A stretch of DNA of 64,000 nt from Mercurialis annua (Eukaryota; Streptophyta; Magnoliopsida; Malpighiales; Euphorbiaceae): NCBI RefSeq assembly GCF_937616625.2, contig NC_065576.1, positions 49,472,128 to 49,536,127 of the forward strand, read 5' to 3'. The notes beneath the pieces are model-generated. The model saw only the letters and a list, made by a program, of their open reading frames with translations, did not search any database and was not told the origin of the DNA. Both the position numbers and the translations under genes were made by a program. Positions 36,401 through 48,582 of the stretch are shown piece by piece; the first letter of the stretch is position 1, and each line of letters begins with the position of its first letter.

Positions 36401-38035
36401 GTCATATGGGATTGCATCGATCACCTCATTTTGAAAATAGCAAGAAGGATAGATCATTATTTTAATAACGCATCCGATTTCTTGTATATACTTGCAATTT
36501 CGTGAAAAACCTACTGTTTAAATTCATAGCTCTAAATTTCGACAACCTAAAAAAGTGGCCAAATATGCGATTTTTTTTTCTCCTTATTGATGATTCTTTT
36601 CAGAAAGATGCAATTGATGAAAAAAAAAATTGCACAGGATAAAGGAGTAAAGCATGGGAATTTCTAGACCTTAAGTTTAGCACCCAACTTCTTGTAGTCA
36701 CTTGGATCCATTCCTTTGCAGTCAATCTTCACCAGTGGACTTCCTTCAAAAGCATCTCTAACATCTTTTACCAAGGTAATGTAAACTCCATTTTTGGCTG
36801 CAATCATTTATGAATCAAAACATTAGTTACTTGCAATAGGAGCAACGACGATATAAATGATGACGAGTTACCTAATTTACATATCGGCAATAGTTCCTTC
36901 CCTTTTTCCCGAAATTCATAGGCTTCATCTTTAGTCAATCCTTCAGGAGCATCTTGTATAAGTTTTGGGTAAACCGGAGCTGCAGGTTTCCATAGCATTA
37001 TAGGTATTCGTGGACGATTTCTATGATCATAGTTTCTTCCAGCAAAAAGATAAACCACACCACCAATTCTATATATCACCTTTCCTCCCGTTCTTTCCTT
37101 CAAATAAAACCAAAAACAAAATCATGCAACCGTAAAGCTCATTAACAAGATTGAACAACATACATAAAAACGCAGAGGAAGTACCTCCAAACTACGACAA
37201 ATATTTCGCATATCCACTGTCGGAATGCCTTTACAACGAACTTTACATACCGGACTCCTTCTCCAATGCGAATGTATCAATTCCAACATATTATGTGTCA
37301 ATCCATCCCTACCTAAAGCAACAAACTTTACTTACATTATAAAACAAACTAAGACAATTGAAATTAAAGCAATAAACTTTACTAAAGTTAAGACATACCA
37401 AGATTAACCTGACGATTATCAGACACGAGAGGCTTAATCAAATTTTTAATTTCCCATCTACTTAACGGCGCTCCTAATATTTCTTTTCTTGATCTAACTT
37501 GGTCAGGATAATATCCTAATTGAAAATTCTCCGGCAGTTGAAAATACTTAGCTCCGTTATCTTCACCATTCTCTGGTGGCGTATTACCGAACAGAGGAAA
37601 CTTCATCTTCTTTTTGGATTTCTTTAACGGAGCTTTACCGGTCCACGGACGCGGCATTGAAGGAGGACCAAACGGCAGAAAAGCCGGTTCACGGATTGCT
37701 AACGGTTTAACTTTAGGAGTTTCGGAGTAACTAAACTGAAACTCGAAGGGTGCGCCGGGGAGCTTGTAGGATACGCCATTTTCGTTAACGATGACGGAGC
37801 GGTCTCCGTCTGATGAGATGACGCCGTCCTGTTTGATTGGTTTGTAGTACTTGGTTCGATTGTGTGGAAGCTTGAAGGCTGGGTTTTTGGGTGGAGGAGG
37901 TGGGGTTTTGGGCGGTGGAGGTGGGTATTTGGGGATGGGAATTGGCGGTTGTGGTGGAGAATTGTTTTGTGGTGGTGGGTTTGATGGGAGTGAAGAGAAG
38001 AGATTGATACCTGGTAAAGAAGCTAAAATTGCCAT
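33414..38035 (-). CDS. CAF2: CRS2-associated factor, chloroplast group II intron splicing (CAF2-like)
   Basis: Six coding exons (37399-38035, 37185-37312, 36872-37097, 36670-36797, 34884-35013, 33414-33817) total 1653 nt and 550 residues, with GT-AG junctions throughout. The N-terminus ([18 protein letters not shown]) looks like a plastid transit peptide and is followed by a proline-rich stretch with [15 protein letters not shown]. Two CRM RNA-binding domains follow. The first is at about residues 190-300 ([47 protein letters not shown]). The second is at about 310-405 ([51 protein letters not shown]). An acidic tail ends the protein. CAF proteins join the peptidyl-tRNA hydrolase-like CRS2 to splice plastid group II introns. 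The CAF2 rather than CAF1 choice leans on the neighbouring ubiquitin-S27a gene. Two large introns hold repeats. Confidence 0.93.
33821..33923. repeat. 48-bp tandem duplication at a CAF2 splice acceptor
   Basis: The segment AAAATATCAAGGAAACAGAT with the following 28 bases occurs at 33821-33868 and again at 33876-33923, identical and 55 bp apart. The proximal copy begins three bases from the last exon of CAF2, so the branch point and pyrimidine region upstream of the acceptor are duplicated. Confidence 0.85.
33940..34385. mobile_element. hAT-like GAGTTGAG-rich repeat in a CAF2 intron
   Basis: The stretch is dense in CTCGATGTTAATTGAGT, GAGTTGAGTCGAGTTGAG and GAGCTACTCG words. It starts near CAGGGTATAATCAAGTCGG. 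It resembles the repeats at 15107 and 21419. Borders are approximate and no duplication was found. Confidence 0.4.
35364..35711. mobile_element. MITE with TTTGCGGTTA ends in the large CAF2 intron
   Basis: The left end TTTGCGGTTATCAAATTATA and the inverse of the right end, TTTGCGGTTACCATAGTATA, form a 22-bp terminal inverted repeat with three mismatches. The 348-bp interior contains further GGTTACC words. Superfamily and target duplication are not resolved. Confidence 0.6.
36001..36184. repeat. Direct and inverted repeats in the large CAF2 intron
   Basis: ATGATATCCTTGATAAATTT occurs at 36008-36027 and 36117-36136, and GAAGAAAATGCAG recurs with similar spacing, so this is an imperfect tandem duplication. 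The word at 36001-36018 (ACAAAAAATGATATCCTT) is also perfectly inverted at 36077-36094. Confidence 0.6.
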
Positions 38036-38922
38036 TAATAGTCTACTGCTGGCATTCAGATTTTAATTCTGTTTTCTGGTTTTTCTGTTGTACTTCAGCG
38101 ATGAGGAAGAAGATGGTGGAGAAGAGCGATGAACAGATATGATTTTGATATTTTTTCGAGTCATAAACGCCGTCGTTCCCCAGATACGATGTCGTATGGA
38201 TAATTTGGTTCTGAGGTTTTAAATACTTCACGCGACGCCGTTTGGAGTGCCAACTTTATGGTAAGCCATTAAACCAAAAAAGGTTTATTTTGCCCATTCA
38301 ACTTCACATAAAATAGATTTATAGTCTTTTTTTTCAAAAAAATAACACCTACAACTTTTTTTTGTCAAATAACCTAGAGCTTCATTTGGCTCATTTTACC
38401 CAAAAGCTAAGGCGGTAGAAGATGATTGGAACAATTGAGGCGAGGAGACAAGAGTTAAAAGAATAAAACGAGACAAAATAAATATTTTAAAGGTGTTTTT
38501 ATCCAAAATATTTATTTTAAAAGTGTTTTTATTCGAAAATATGAATTTAATCTTATTCGATCTTTCGTTCTAATTGTTGCAGAGGCAATATAATCCTTTG
38601 AAACTATTAAACACATACCATAAAACTTATGAGTGGCAATTTGCCTCTTAACTCAGCAACAATGGATAATTATTATGATCAATTTAGTCTAATATTTGTT
38701 GTTTATTTTTTAATCAATTTACCTCAATTCACACTTGATTCGAAGCGTATTGCTCACTTTCAATAATTATTATGATGTTAAAATGAGACAAACTGATAAA
38801 AACTAAATTAAATTTATTACTAAATTGATTATAAAATTTTAAGATATGTACTAATTGATCATAACTTTCAATTTTTGGGGCAAATTGTGACTTAAGTAGA
38901 AATTCTCTCACAAATGAACAAA

Positions 38923-38960
38923 AAACCCTAAAAATCTCGCAGACGCCACAGTATATAAAT
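38923..38960 (+). promoter_or_regulatory. Telo-box and TATA box of ubiquitin-S27a
   Basis: AAACCCTAA (about 38923-38931) is a telo-box, common in plant ribosomal protein and translation genes. GTATATAAAT follows at 38951-38960, about 45 bases before the start codon. The two together fit a growth-regulated ribosomal protein promoter with a short leader. Confidence 0.65.
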
Positions 38961-38981
38961 TGGTGTATGAGCCTCATCTGA

Positions 38982-39473
<492 letters not shown>

Positions 39474-41369
39474 TCTGTTATAGTTTTGATGATGTTGAGT
39501 TGATTAGGGTTGTATGGCAGTTCAATTTTTTTGAAACTTTGGTACTTTTTTTGGGTATGTTGAGTTTATTTCGATGGATATTATCAAAATGGTATTCTGC
39601 TTAATATAGTTACCTGGATATTTTGTTTTTAATATATGGTTTTGCAGTCTATTTTGATTGATTCATACAGTTACCTGAATTTGTAGCTAAATGTGTCTTT
39701 GGTTCAAGGATGGAAATATGATTGTGGATTGGAATATAAATGAGAGAGAATGGGAATGGAAATGATTGGTGATGTACAATATTTTTTGGTTGAATAGAGA
39801 ATAGGAATGAAAATAGAAAAATGAAAATGAAGTTCATCTCCATAGTGGAGAAGGGGAATGTGTGATATCTATTGGTGGAGTAATCTCATTTCCATCTCGT
39901 CTAATTTTTCCAATCAAATATAAATTATTGTCTATTCCTTTCATAATCACGTAAACCAAATGACCTCTTAGCATTTTCTGTGATGTGCTGTTTCTTCAAT
40001 TACATTGGGTGGAAAAATGTTGTCGGTAAGTAGCACGTACACTTCATTCAATCGTCATAAACTTGGCATTTTGTACACGCAACTTTATTTTTAACATAAT
40101 AAACCTTAAAATAGCAATTTTTTTCCTGTTCTCCTGTCTTCGTTTCTGTGCTACATAGGTTGGTAATGAGTATAAATACTTTACTTGGAATTGAAAATGA
40201 GTTCTCTTAAGAATTTGATGAGAGACCAAGTAATTTTTTGAACTTTAGGATAGGATAATTTTCGAAGAGAGGCTGTAGCTGCTGAAAATTTTATGAGATT
40301 GCCATTAGGATTGAGAGCTTGTGAAAAGACTGTTTTGTTTTAAAATTGCTCTTGGTGAATGGAGAGCCCTACAAGCTGTTTTCTTATGTTAAAATTCACG
40401 TATACTGTTTTGCTTATCGAATCTAGTAATTTGTATTGGATTAAAGTAAGGCTCCAGTAGCTTTTATAGTTGGAGAGGTTCAGTGTTTGTTTTTGTTTAG
40501 TGGAACTAAAACGGTAGGTGATGAATGTATAGCTGGAATGTTGTAGTGCCGGTACAAGTTTCTTGCGGGCTTACTCTTTTCATTATTTCGATACTTATGA
40601 TAATGTTACAGCTTATTTATGAGCTATGTCATGGTTTGAATTTGAAGATTATATGCTGTTTACGTTGAGCATACTTGTATGTTCAACTTAATAGTTCTTA
40701 GAAATCAAAATATTCATATGCATTATAATGTTAGGATCTTCATCTTGGTTGGTCTGTGATTTCTAGAATTGGCAATTACAATTGCTAACTACATTACACC
40801 ATGTAAATTACTAGATCAGCTGTTGCTTTAGGTGGTAATGAACCCATTTGAAGCATATTGTCTTGTGCAAGGCTTTTTATTTTTTTGCAATTGGCACTTT
40901 CAAAATAAAGTCTAGCTAATCGAAGATGGTGGCATAATTAAATAGTGCACGCTAATGTACTTGGGTTGGGTGATTATGTCTTCATTAGAAGTTGCTTGAT
41001 TGAAGGCATAAGTAGTGTTTGGAGGGTGAGAAACAATTTATTTGCTTGTAAATGTTTATAATTCCCCGACATTGTAGTAATTTCTCTAATAAAAAGAGGA
41101 GTTCTGCTTTGACCGATAGTTGAACAAATGAGTCAAGTATTCAACAATTTCCTTCCTTACAATTGTCGCAAGTGGTGGATTTTCCTTCGTGCTGATTGTC
41201 TTCCTCTCCTTGCAATCATGTTGCAACTAAGCCTTTCAAATCAGCAACACATATTAACACAGTTGTAATTTTTTTGAATATTAGAGGAAACAAGAAGTCA
41301 TATCTTGAACTTGAAACTAAGAGCGATTCTGGATGTATTCTCTCACTGAGACTAAAATCTAATAGAGTA
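39474..41369. other. Intergenic DNA downstream of ubiquitin-S27a
   Basis: The first part is the 3' untranslated region. A weak inverted pair (CTTTGGTTCAAGGATGG near 39700 and CATAATCACGTAAACCAAATG near 39945) suggests a decayed MITE. No coding exon was recognised in 40000-41369. Confidence 0.4.
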
Positions 41370-41489
41370 CATGTTTGGTTCATGAAATAGGTGTGGAATG
41401 GAATAGCTATTCCGCATAGAATGACAATTCTTTGCTTTGGTTCATGGATAGGTATTTCAAAGAATTGCTATTCCATGATTTTGTGGAAG

Positions 41490-41638
41490 AGGAAAATTTT
41501 CCTGCTGCCCCGGGCAGCAGGAGTTTCCTGCAGTCTGCGAGGTGGCAGCCTGACAAGCTGCCACCTCACAGACTTTTCCTTTTTACCAAACTGGTAAATT
41601 GTCCAGTTCAGTCCTTAATAATTCTAGGACTGAACTGG
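41490..41638. repeat. Cluster of five palindromes and hairpins
   Basis: In order: palindrome AGGAAAATTTTCCT (41490-41503); a 10-bp perfect stem CCTGCTGCCC with 1-base loop (41501-41521); a 17-bp stem with one mismatch (GTCTGCGAGGTGGCAGC, 7-base loop, 41533-41573); a 7-bp stem TTTACCA with 3-base loop (41582-41598); and a 13-bp perfect stem CCAGTTCAGTCCT with 10-base loop (41603-41638). They lie just inside the left end of the FAR1-like element, upstream of its TATA box. Confidence 0.9.
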
Positions 41639-41740
41639 AAAATTAGCCTAAGTATTCCTAATTTATGACAGAAACGTCCCGCACGCAGCCCTAGCATTTT
41701 TTTTTTTTAATTTGATGAATACGCAACCCCAGATTAACAG

Positions 41741-41748
41741 TATATAAA
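41741..41748 (+). promoter_or_regulatory. TATA box of the FAR1-like gene
   Basis: AGTATATAAACATC lies upstream of a leader that is interrupted by a probable intron at 41898-42004 (AATAAG followed by GTATTT, and TATCAG before ACTTATGG). The start codon at 42009 follows the acceptor by four bases. Confidence 0.5.
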
Positions 41749-42008
41749 CATCTTCTTTCCATTCAAATCTTTAACTTCAATCAATTATAACTTCATAATT
41801 TCAATTTCTCTATTCATTCCTTTTTCAAGGCTCAGTTGCTAATATTTTGAAACTTTATTAATAGCTCAAGTATCCATTGTCGTTCACAAAGAATAAGGTA
41901 TTTTATTTAAATTATTATTTTATAAATATATTTATTTTATATCAATTGTAATCCAATTAATTATTAATTTAATACTAATATAATTTTTTTTGTTTAAATA
42001 TCAGACTT

Positions 42009-43665
42009 ATGGATATCGAGGTGCCCTGTGTTGGTAAAAAATTTGACAGTGAAGAGAGTGCATATACTTTTTATAAAAGTTATGCTCATAAATTGGGATT
42101 CAGTGTGAGAAAACAATATTTGAAGCGTGTTGATGGACAGATAAAAAGAAGAACTTTTTGTTGTTCAAAACAAGGTCAGAAAGGTGTTGATAAAAGGTGC
42201 GAACAAGTGAAATTTGAGCATCAAAGTTCCCGAGTAAATTGTTTGGCTCAAATGACTTGTCAACTCAAATCGGACGGTATGTTTGAAGTTGTTTCTTTTA
42301 AGGCAGATCATAGTCATGAACTTACTCCTACACCAATGAAACATATGTTAAGATCACAAAGACAAATTACACCAGCTCATAAAGCTGTCGCTGATGATGC
42401 TGCAAAGGCTGGATTATCTGTTAGATCCACTATTAATTTATTGACTACACAAAGTGGAGGTCGTGAATTTAATGGATTTTTGGACAGTGATTTTAGAAAT
42501 TATATATCCGCCAAGCGTAGAATAGAGATGATTAAGGAAGATGGTCATGCTATTATGGAATATTTTCATAAAATGCAATTACAAGATCCTTCTTATTTCT
42601 ATTTGGTGCAACTTGATGATGATGATAATTCTATATTAAATGTGTTTTGGGCAGATGGCAGATCAATTATTGATTACCAACACTTTGGAGATGTTGTATG
42701 TTTCGATACAACTTATAGAACAAATGAGTATGCTAGGCCGTTTGCTCCATTTGTTGGTGTTAATCAACATAAAAAAAGTATTATTTTTGGTGCAGCTTTG
42801 CTATATGATGAAACGATATCATCTTTTAAATGGTTGTTTGAGACTTTTCTCAGTGCAATGTCCGGAAAACAACCTGTGACGATATTTACAGATCAATGTG
42901 CAGCGATGGCCAAAGCAATTGAGGAGGTATTTTTTCAAACCCATCATCGATTATGTGTGTAGCATATTTATCAGAATGCTGCCAAAAAATTTAAGCCATG
43001 TTTTTCATTCATCAAAACAATTTGCAAATGATTTTAGCTCATGTGTATACGATTATGAAGAAGAAGATAAATGGCTTCAAGCTTGGGATAATATGCTTAA
43101 TAAGTATATGCTTACTGATAATAAATGGTGCAGTGGAATTTTTGAAGTAAGAAAAAAATGGGCTATGGTATACGGACGTCATATGTTTACAGCTGATATG
43201 AAGAGCACTCGACGGAGTGAATCAATGAATAGTGTTTTAAAGAAATACTTGGATGCAAAAAATAACTTTATGCATTTTTTTGATAATTATAGCAGGTTGC
43301 TATCAGATAGACGGTATGATGAGTTGTTAAAAGAATTTAAAATGAGAGAAAGGGTTCCAGTTTTACAGGTTAATGTTGAGATGTTAAGGCATGCTTCAAA
43401 AATATACACTCCTGCTATATATAAAATGTTCCAAGATGAGTATATGAAGGTTTTGGATTGTGTTATGCACAGAGTTGACAAATCTGAATTTGTTACTAGT
43501 TACAAGGTTCAATGTGGTAAAAAGGATCAAGAGCACTTGGTTTCTTTAGAAATGTCAACAAGAATTGTTAAGTGTAGTTGTATGAAATTTACTTTTGTAG
43601 GAATTTTATGCGCGCATGCTCTGAAAGTTCTTGATAAGAAAAATATCAAGATTTTTATCACATGA
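42009..43665 (+). pseudogene. FAR1/FHY3-family (MULE-type) transposase gene, two lesions
   Basis: The intronless frame encodes a FAR1 DNA-binding domain (FDSEESAYTFYKSYAHKLGF, then FCCSKQGQKG), a MULE transposase domain (VVCFDTTYRTNEYARPFAPF, TIFTDQCAAMAKAI) and a SWIM zinc finger near the C-terminus (CSCMKFTFVGILCAHAL). At 42960-42962 a TAG replaces the tryptophan codon expected in the conserved LCVWHIY motif. At 42984-42989 a run of six A where five are expected shifts the frame, which resumes as KNLSHVF. The protein also ends soon after the SWIM motif. Family members act either as transposases or as domesticated light-signalling transcription factors. The lesions and flanking inverted ends argue for a dead transposon gene. 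Confidence 0.85.
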
Positions 43666-43710
43666 TATTTTATTCTATTTCATGCTATTTTATTCCATGA
43701 ACCAAACATG

Positions 43711-46248
43711 GCCATCACATGATTTTTATCACATGATTTTTATCAAAGTCTATTTTATTACTATATGATTAACTTCCCAAATGCGCTGTTTAAAAATGCA
43801 AATTTAAACTTCACAAATACAAAAAAAGAAACGTCTGCGCAGTTAGATTAGTGCCCATGTATATCACATTTGTTTTTTGAAATATTGCATTTATCTCGAT
43901 GGGACTTCTTTTGCGGCCTCCTTGTCATGTTTTTTTTCTTCTTTAGTTCCTAGCATTTTGACCTTTTTTTTATATATATTTGTGGCGTTTAAGTTGGCAT
44001 ATTTTGATCACAGAATATGGTTTACTTTTCATCCTCTCCTCTCACTTTGTTCGAGCTCAAAATTGAGAGTGCATTCTTTCGTCACGCCATTTTAATATTA
44101 ATTGATTATATTAATTTTCTTAAATATTTCAAATCAAAGCGAACTAAATTAGTTCAATTAGCTTTTCTAGATTTGGCTCGATTTGTATTAGAAGTGAAAC
44201 GACTTGTTTTGTTCTTTTAAAGCCGAATAATTTAAAAAAAAAATCTCAAAGAAAACAGAATAAAATTTGTTGAATTGATTTCGTTGAGTTGTTGTACACT
44301 CTTAAATATTCATACACTATATGGGTACAAAGATGATTAATAAAGAGAAATTTATAAAAAAATACTTGATTTTTTAATTTTATATATGAAATAGGACTAG
44401 TTATATATTAAATCACTATCGTTGCATTGTTTTTCCAATTTAACCACGTTCTTTAAAAGTTGTCATATAAAATCACTATTTAAAAACAAAAAAATCAAAT
44501 CTATCACGAGTTTAAAATCCATTGAACTTTAACTGATAACTGCATATTAAATCATAAGTTTTTATAGCTATTTCAATTTTATCACGACCTTGCGAAATTC
44601 TCATATCCATCACGAACTCTCTCATTCAATATGCATATGTGAAATCTGACATGTTTCACATCACTTTTCATTTACCCAATCAGTCGAGATTAAATATTAG
44701 GTTTAAATTGGATCCGAAGGGATTTAAACTTGCGTTTAAAAGAGTAAAGTAACCCGAGAAGAGCATTATGAAAAATATGAGAGTTTTATGGTTTATAACA
44801 AGATAGTATTAAACCCTAACTTCATATATACATGTCACTTTAATTAGAGTTAAAGCGCAATCACAACAATTCAATATTGATCTGATAAAACTATAAGTGC
44901 AATCACATGGTTGGTTGAGTCAACAAAACAGCAACAAAGATAAAAAAAATGACAGCTGAGAAAGTAGATGTTAAACATTTAAGTGATGGTAAATAATAGG
45001 GTGGTAAATAGGATTGATGGCTTGTTATGGTCAATTTTATTTACCTTTTTCTCACCAAAAACAAATTCTAAGATGCCTAATTTCCTTCTATGTCCACTCT
45101 TCTGGAACTTTCCCTTCTTCTAATTATGGTAGCATTTCAGTGCACTTTCACTCTCATGAATGAGAGCTGACTCGAAGAGTTTGGGTGATTCAATTGTAGA
45201 GAAAACAACATATGGGACAAATTAGAACTTGTCTATTTTTTCTTTACTGCCGTAGAAATTTGTGCCCTTACAAGTCTTATTTTAAGCCCTATAATAGACA
45301 TGCATTTTTTGAAATTATATGCATGATAATATACGTTATGATCGACCAATGAGTAATTATAACTCAAATATTATAAAAGCTAGATCGACAACAAATTGGT
45401 AGGTAGTAGTTTCAATTTTTCCCGCAAGCGCTCTCTCTTCTCAACATTTTCCAAATGGAAAATGTTGTAATTAGAATTGCATTAAAATCATTTTAGAATT
45501 GATATTATTATGGACATGTTTTGGTTCAGAGGCTTGAGGATTTAGTTAAGAAAAAGAAGAAAAAAAAAATATGAGGTTTTTGGAGGTCCTTAATTTACAG
45601 TTTACACATTTATTTAAAAATATTTTGGTAACTAAGAATATTATCAAATTCTTGTTTTTTTATTTATTTTCTTATAATAAAAAATTAATTATAATGCATT
45701 ACATAATGAGAAAACAAATAGTGAAACGAGATGTTATTTGACCTAAAAAAGTATAAAAAAAAATCAAAAGGTTGTTTAGTGAAGTAAATTTTTTCACTCG
45801 GAGTCAAAATTTAAATTCCGCCACTCCAACAATTTAGTAATTTTTTGGATATTTTAATTTTAAAGTGTTTTATTTCAACCATATGATCAGCTCTCGGTCT
45901 TATCAATATCCCCAACCTCTAAAAGAATAAACGTGGACTATGAGTTCAAACCTTAGGCAGAGGGTCTAATTTAAGAAAAGATAACATGAGATTAACAAAT
46001 GATAAATTAAAATGAATGCATAAGAAACTCATCATATATAATAAGTTTAACCTGTTTTTTGATGAGTTATAAGTTGGAATAAAAGATTAAATCATTAAAA
46101 CATTATGAAAAACTGGACCATTAATTCCTGACAGCTGAGTTAAGTATACTTGTTTTTGTTGATAAACAATAATGAGAAAACTCAACCATTTTGGCACAAC
46201 AAAACATAAAATAAAAACACAAAATAGTTGATTATTATTGGAATGTAT
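43711..46248. other. Intergenic and INO upstream region
   Basis: No gene is supported. The last kilobase should hold the INO promoter and its ovule-specific control elements, which cannot be recognised by eye. AT-rich stretches, possible decayed MITE pieces near 44.4-44.9 kb and a short inverted pair AACATTTTCCAAATGGAAAA near 45450 were noted. Confidence 0.4.
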
Positions 46249-46257
46249 CTATAAATA
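46249..46257 (+). promoter_or_regulatory. TATA box of INO
   Basis: CTATAAATAAG lies about 65 bases upstream of the ATG at 46316, giving a leader of roughly 35 bases rich in CTCTCTC. Confidence 0.55.
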
Positions 46258-46315
46258 AGATGACCCACAGCTTCAAACATTCTCTCTCAAACCCTAAACA
46301 CACAACCATACAACA

Positions 46316-48112
46316 ATGTCAACAACACTGAACCATCTCTTTGACCTCCCAGAGCAGATTTGCTATGTACAATGTGGTTTTTGTGACACCATTCTACTGG
46401 TAAGTACACCACTCGAACACATTTTCTTTTGTCCTTTTATTTCTTTATCTACTTAAAATATTTTAATTTGTTTAAGTATAGGTGAGCGTTCCATGCAGCA
46501 ATTTATCAATGGTGGTGACTGTGAGATGTGGCCACTGCACCAGTCTCCTCTCTGTCAACATGATGAGACTCTCTTTTGTCCCTCTCCACCATCTTTTAGC
46601 TTCTCTCGGCCATGATCAGGTCTACAATATCTCTAGATTACGCATCACGGAAATGAAAACGATACTATAGAGTTCGAAAGTGTTGGAAATATTTTCAAAA
46701 ATATAAATGAAATGACGAAACATAAGATTCGAGAACTTTTTCCATACAATATAGTTTCTGGAATCTATATATTCTCATCTAATTTTTTACTTTTTTTGTT
46801 TTCTTGAGACCTATTTCTATTTATGAAACATTATGTTATAATATATTGATGATTTATTATCACTAATTAACGCTTGTGATATTTTTCTCTACGATCTTCC
46901 AGCAAAAAGAAGAAACCAATGCACAACACGTCGATGCTGGAAAAACCTTGGACATGGAGATATCATCTCCCACGGCTGCCTATTCTGATAATGAATGGGA
47001 AGAGGATAACAACCCTGTTAATCGCGTTATTAATAAACGTAACCCTAATTTCTTGTTGAATTTATTAGCTTAACTGTGTAGTTTATCATATTACTCATTC
47101 ATAACCATATATTTGAACTCTCTCGTGTACAGCTCCAGAGAAAAGGCAAAGAGCACCATCAGCTTATAATCGCTTCATCAAGTAAAGAACTACATTATAT
47201 TAATTTGTAATGCTTTTGGGTTATGCATATATACATTAGCTTATTATATTCGCATGTTCATCGGCAGAGATGAGATCAGAAGGCTCAAGGCTGAAAATCC
47301 TAGCATGGCTCACAAAGAAGCCTTCAGTACAGCTGCAAAAAATGTGAGTTTTCAAAATAATGAACATTATGTACCTAAAACAGGTATTTTTAATAATGTT
47401 TACTCTCAATGCTGCAATTTTTTTAGTGGGCCAATTGCCCTCCCATTCATTATAAAGATGGTGGAGAAAATTGTGGCCTGGAAGAAGAGAAGGAGATATG
47501 GAGTCATAATGTATCTGAGGTAAAATACATGAGAGAAAGCAATAACTTGATTATTTTTTATATGATCACATATGCCATACAATATATATATGCTTCACGG
47601 AAACTTGTTGAGTCCTGTATTTTGACGTTTCGTTTTCATTTTTGAAAATACTCCAAAATTTTATATTTATAGTCCATTCTGATAAAAAGTGCGGTTTCAC
47701 GGTTTTTCATCATTTCAGTGTTTTCCATATCCGTATCGGTGTTTTTCTACGCAACATAAGAGATACTATATGATTCAAGATTTGTAGTCAAAGTGGCCGG
47801 GTAGAAATGATTGGTTATGCTGAAAACAAGTAAAATGAAAAATAGGTGATCTTAGTTGTTGAATTTGAAAGCCAGTCACTTTCTGCATGCCCTAGACAAA
47901 GCAGTACATTAAATTCAGAATTTATGAAACAGCCTTTTAAGGATGTTTTCAGCGCACTGCAAAGACTGTTTTTACTCAATATGTTGGTAGTAATTTATGG
48001 CATTTGAATGGGATTTTGTGTTGAAAAGTTTCAGGTGGACATTGAAGGCAACAATTTCTATCAAAGAAAGGCTCCAAGGCATTCCTTATGGGCAAGGATA
48101 CCATTTGAGTGA
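46316..48112 (+). CDS. INO: INNER NO OUTER, YABBY transcription factor
   Basis: Seven coding exons (46316-46399, 46482-46619, 46903-47038, 47133-47181, 47268-47343, 47427-47519, 48035-48112) total 654 nt and 217 residues, with GT-AG junctions. The N-terminus has the YABBY C2C2 zinc finger with Cys20, Cys23, Cys44 and Cys47 (VQCGFCDTILL, then VRCGHCTSLL). An acidic middle follows. The HMG-like YABBY domain begins at about residue 120 (KPPEKRQRAPSAYNRFIKDE, then AAKNWANCPPIHYKDG). The last exon ends RKAPRHSLWARIPFE, close to the C-terminus special to INO. In Arabidopsis INO directs growth of the outer ovule integument on the abaxial side. The place next to ubiquitin-S27a and CAF2 matches At1g23420 and excludes other YABBY subfamilies. 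Confidence 0.95.
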
Positions 48113-48582
48113 ATAATTATAAGCTTATATAAGAAGAAAAATGTTCCATTTCTAGGGTTTTGCTTGGATTCTGAATCATATGTCTTTTAGAGACAGATGC
48201 TCTTGGGAATTAGGTTATTACTCTACTACTTCAAGTTGTGAAACACTGACATCATTTTACTTGATGATTGTTAAGCAGGCAAAAATGATTTAAAATTGGA
48301 AATTATTCATATGCTAATTGAATCCTAATAAACATAATAATTATTACAGAAAAAAAACGGGAATTTTATACCTTACATTATATTATTGAAACATACACAT
48401 GAGAAACACCTTAATATATACAAACCCTTTAGAGATCTCATATGATCATCATACTTTATTAGATTGTACAATAACCTACCTGATATTCTTACTTCTCCAT
48501 CTAATATTTTATTGAATGAAAAGTTGTTTAGCCTTACTTTTCAATATTATTTTGTTTCTATTGAAATTTCGAAATTCTATAT
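48113..48582. other. Convergent intergenic region
   Basis: Holds the 3' untranslated regions of INO and of the plant protein 1589 gene. Nothing else was recognised. Confidence 0.4.

Larger units (their letters stand above)
41370..43710 (+). mobile_element. FAR1/MULE-related element with inverted ends
   Basis: The left word CATGTTTGGTTCATGAAATA is inverted at the right as TATTCCATGAACCAAACATG (15 bp perfect, then one mismatch). The pair brackets a FAR1-type transposase gene with its own TATA box and leader intron. A second TTTGGTTCATGG copy lies inside the left end at about 41440. No convincing target duplication was found, so the borders are provisional. The element sits between ubiquitin-S27a and INO. 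Confidence 0.5.

Noticed and set aside
40240..41060. Possible gene downstream of ubiquitin-S27a
   Set aside because: The base composition is slightly higher in GC, but no frame longer than random or splice-consistent exon set was found.
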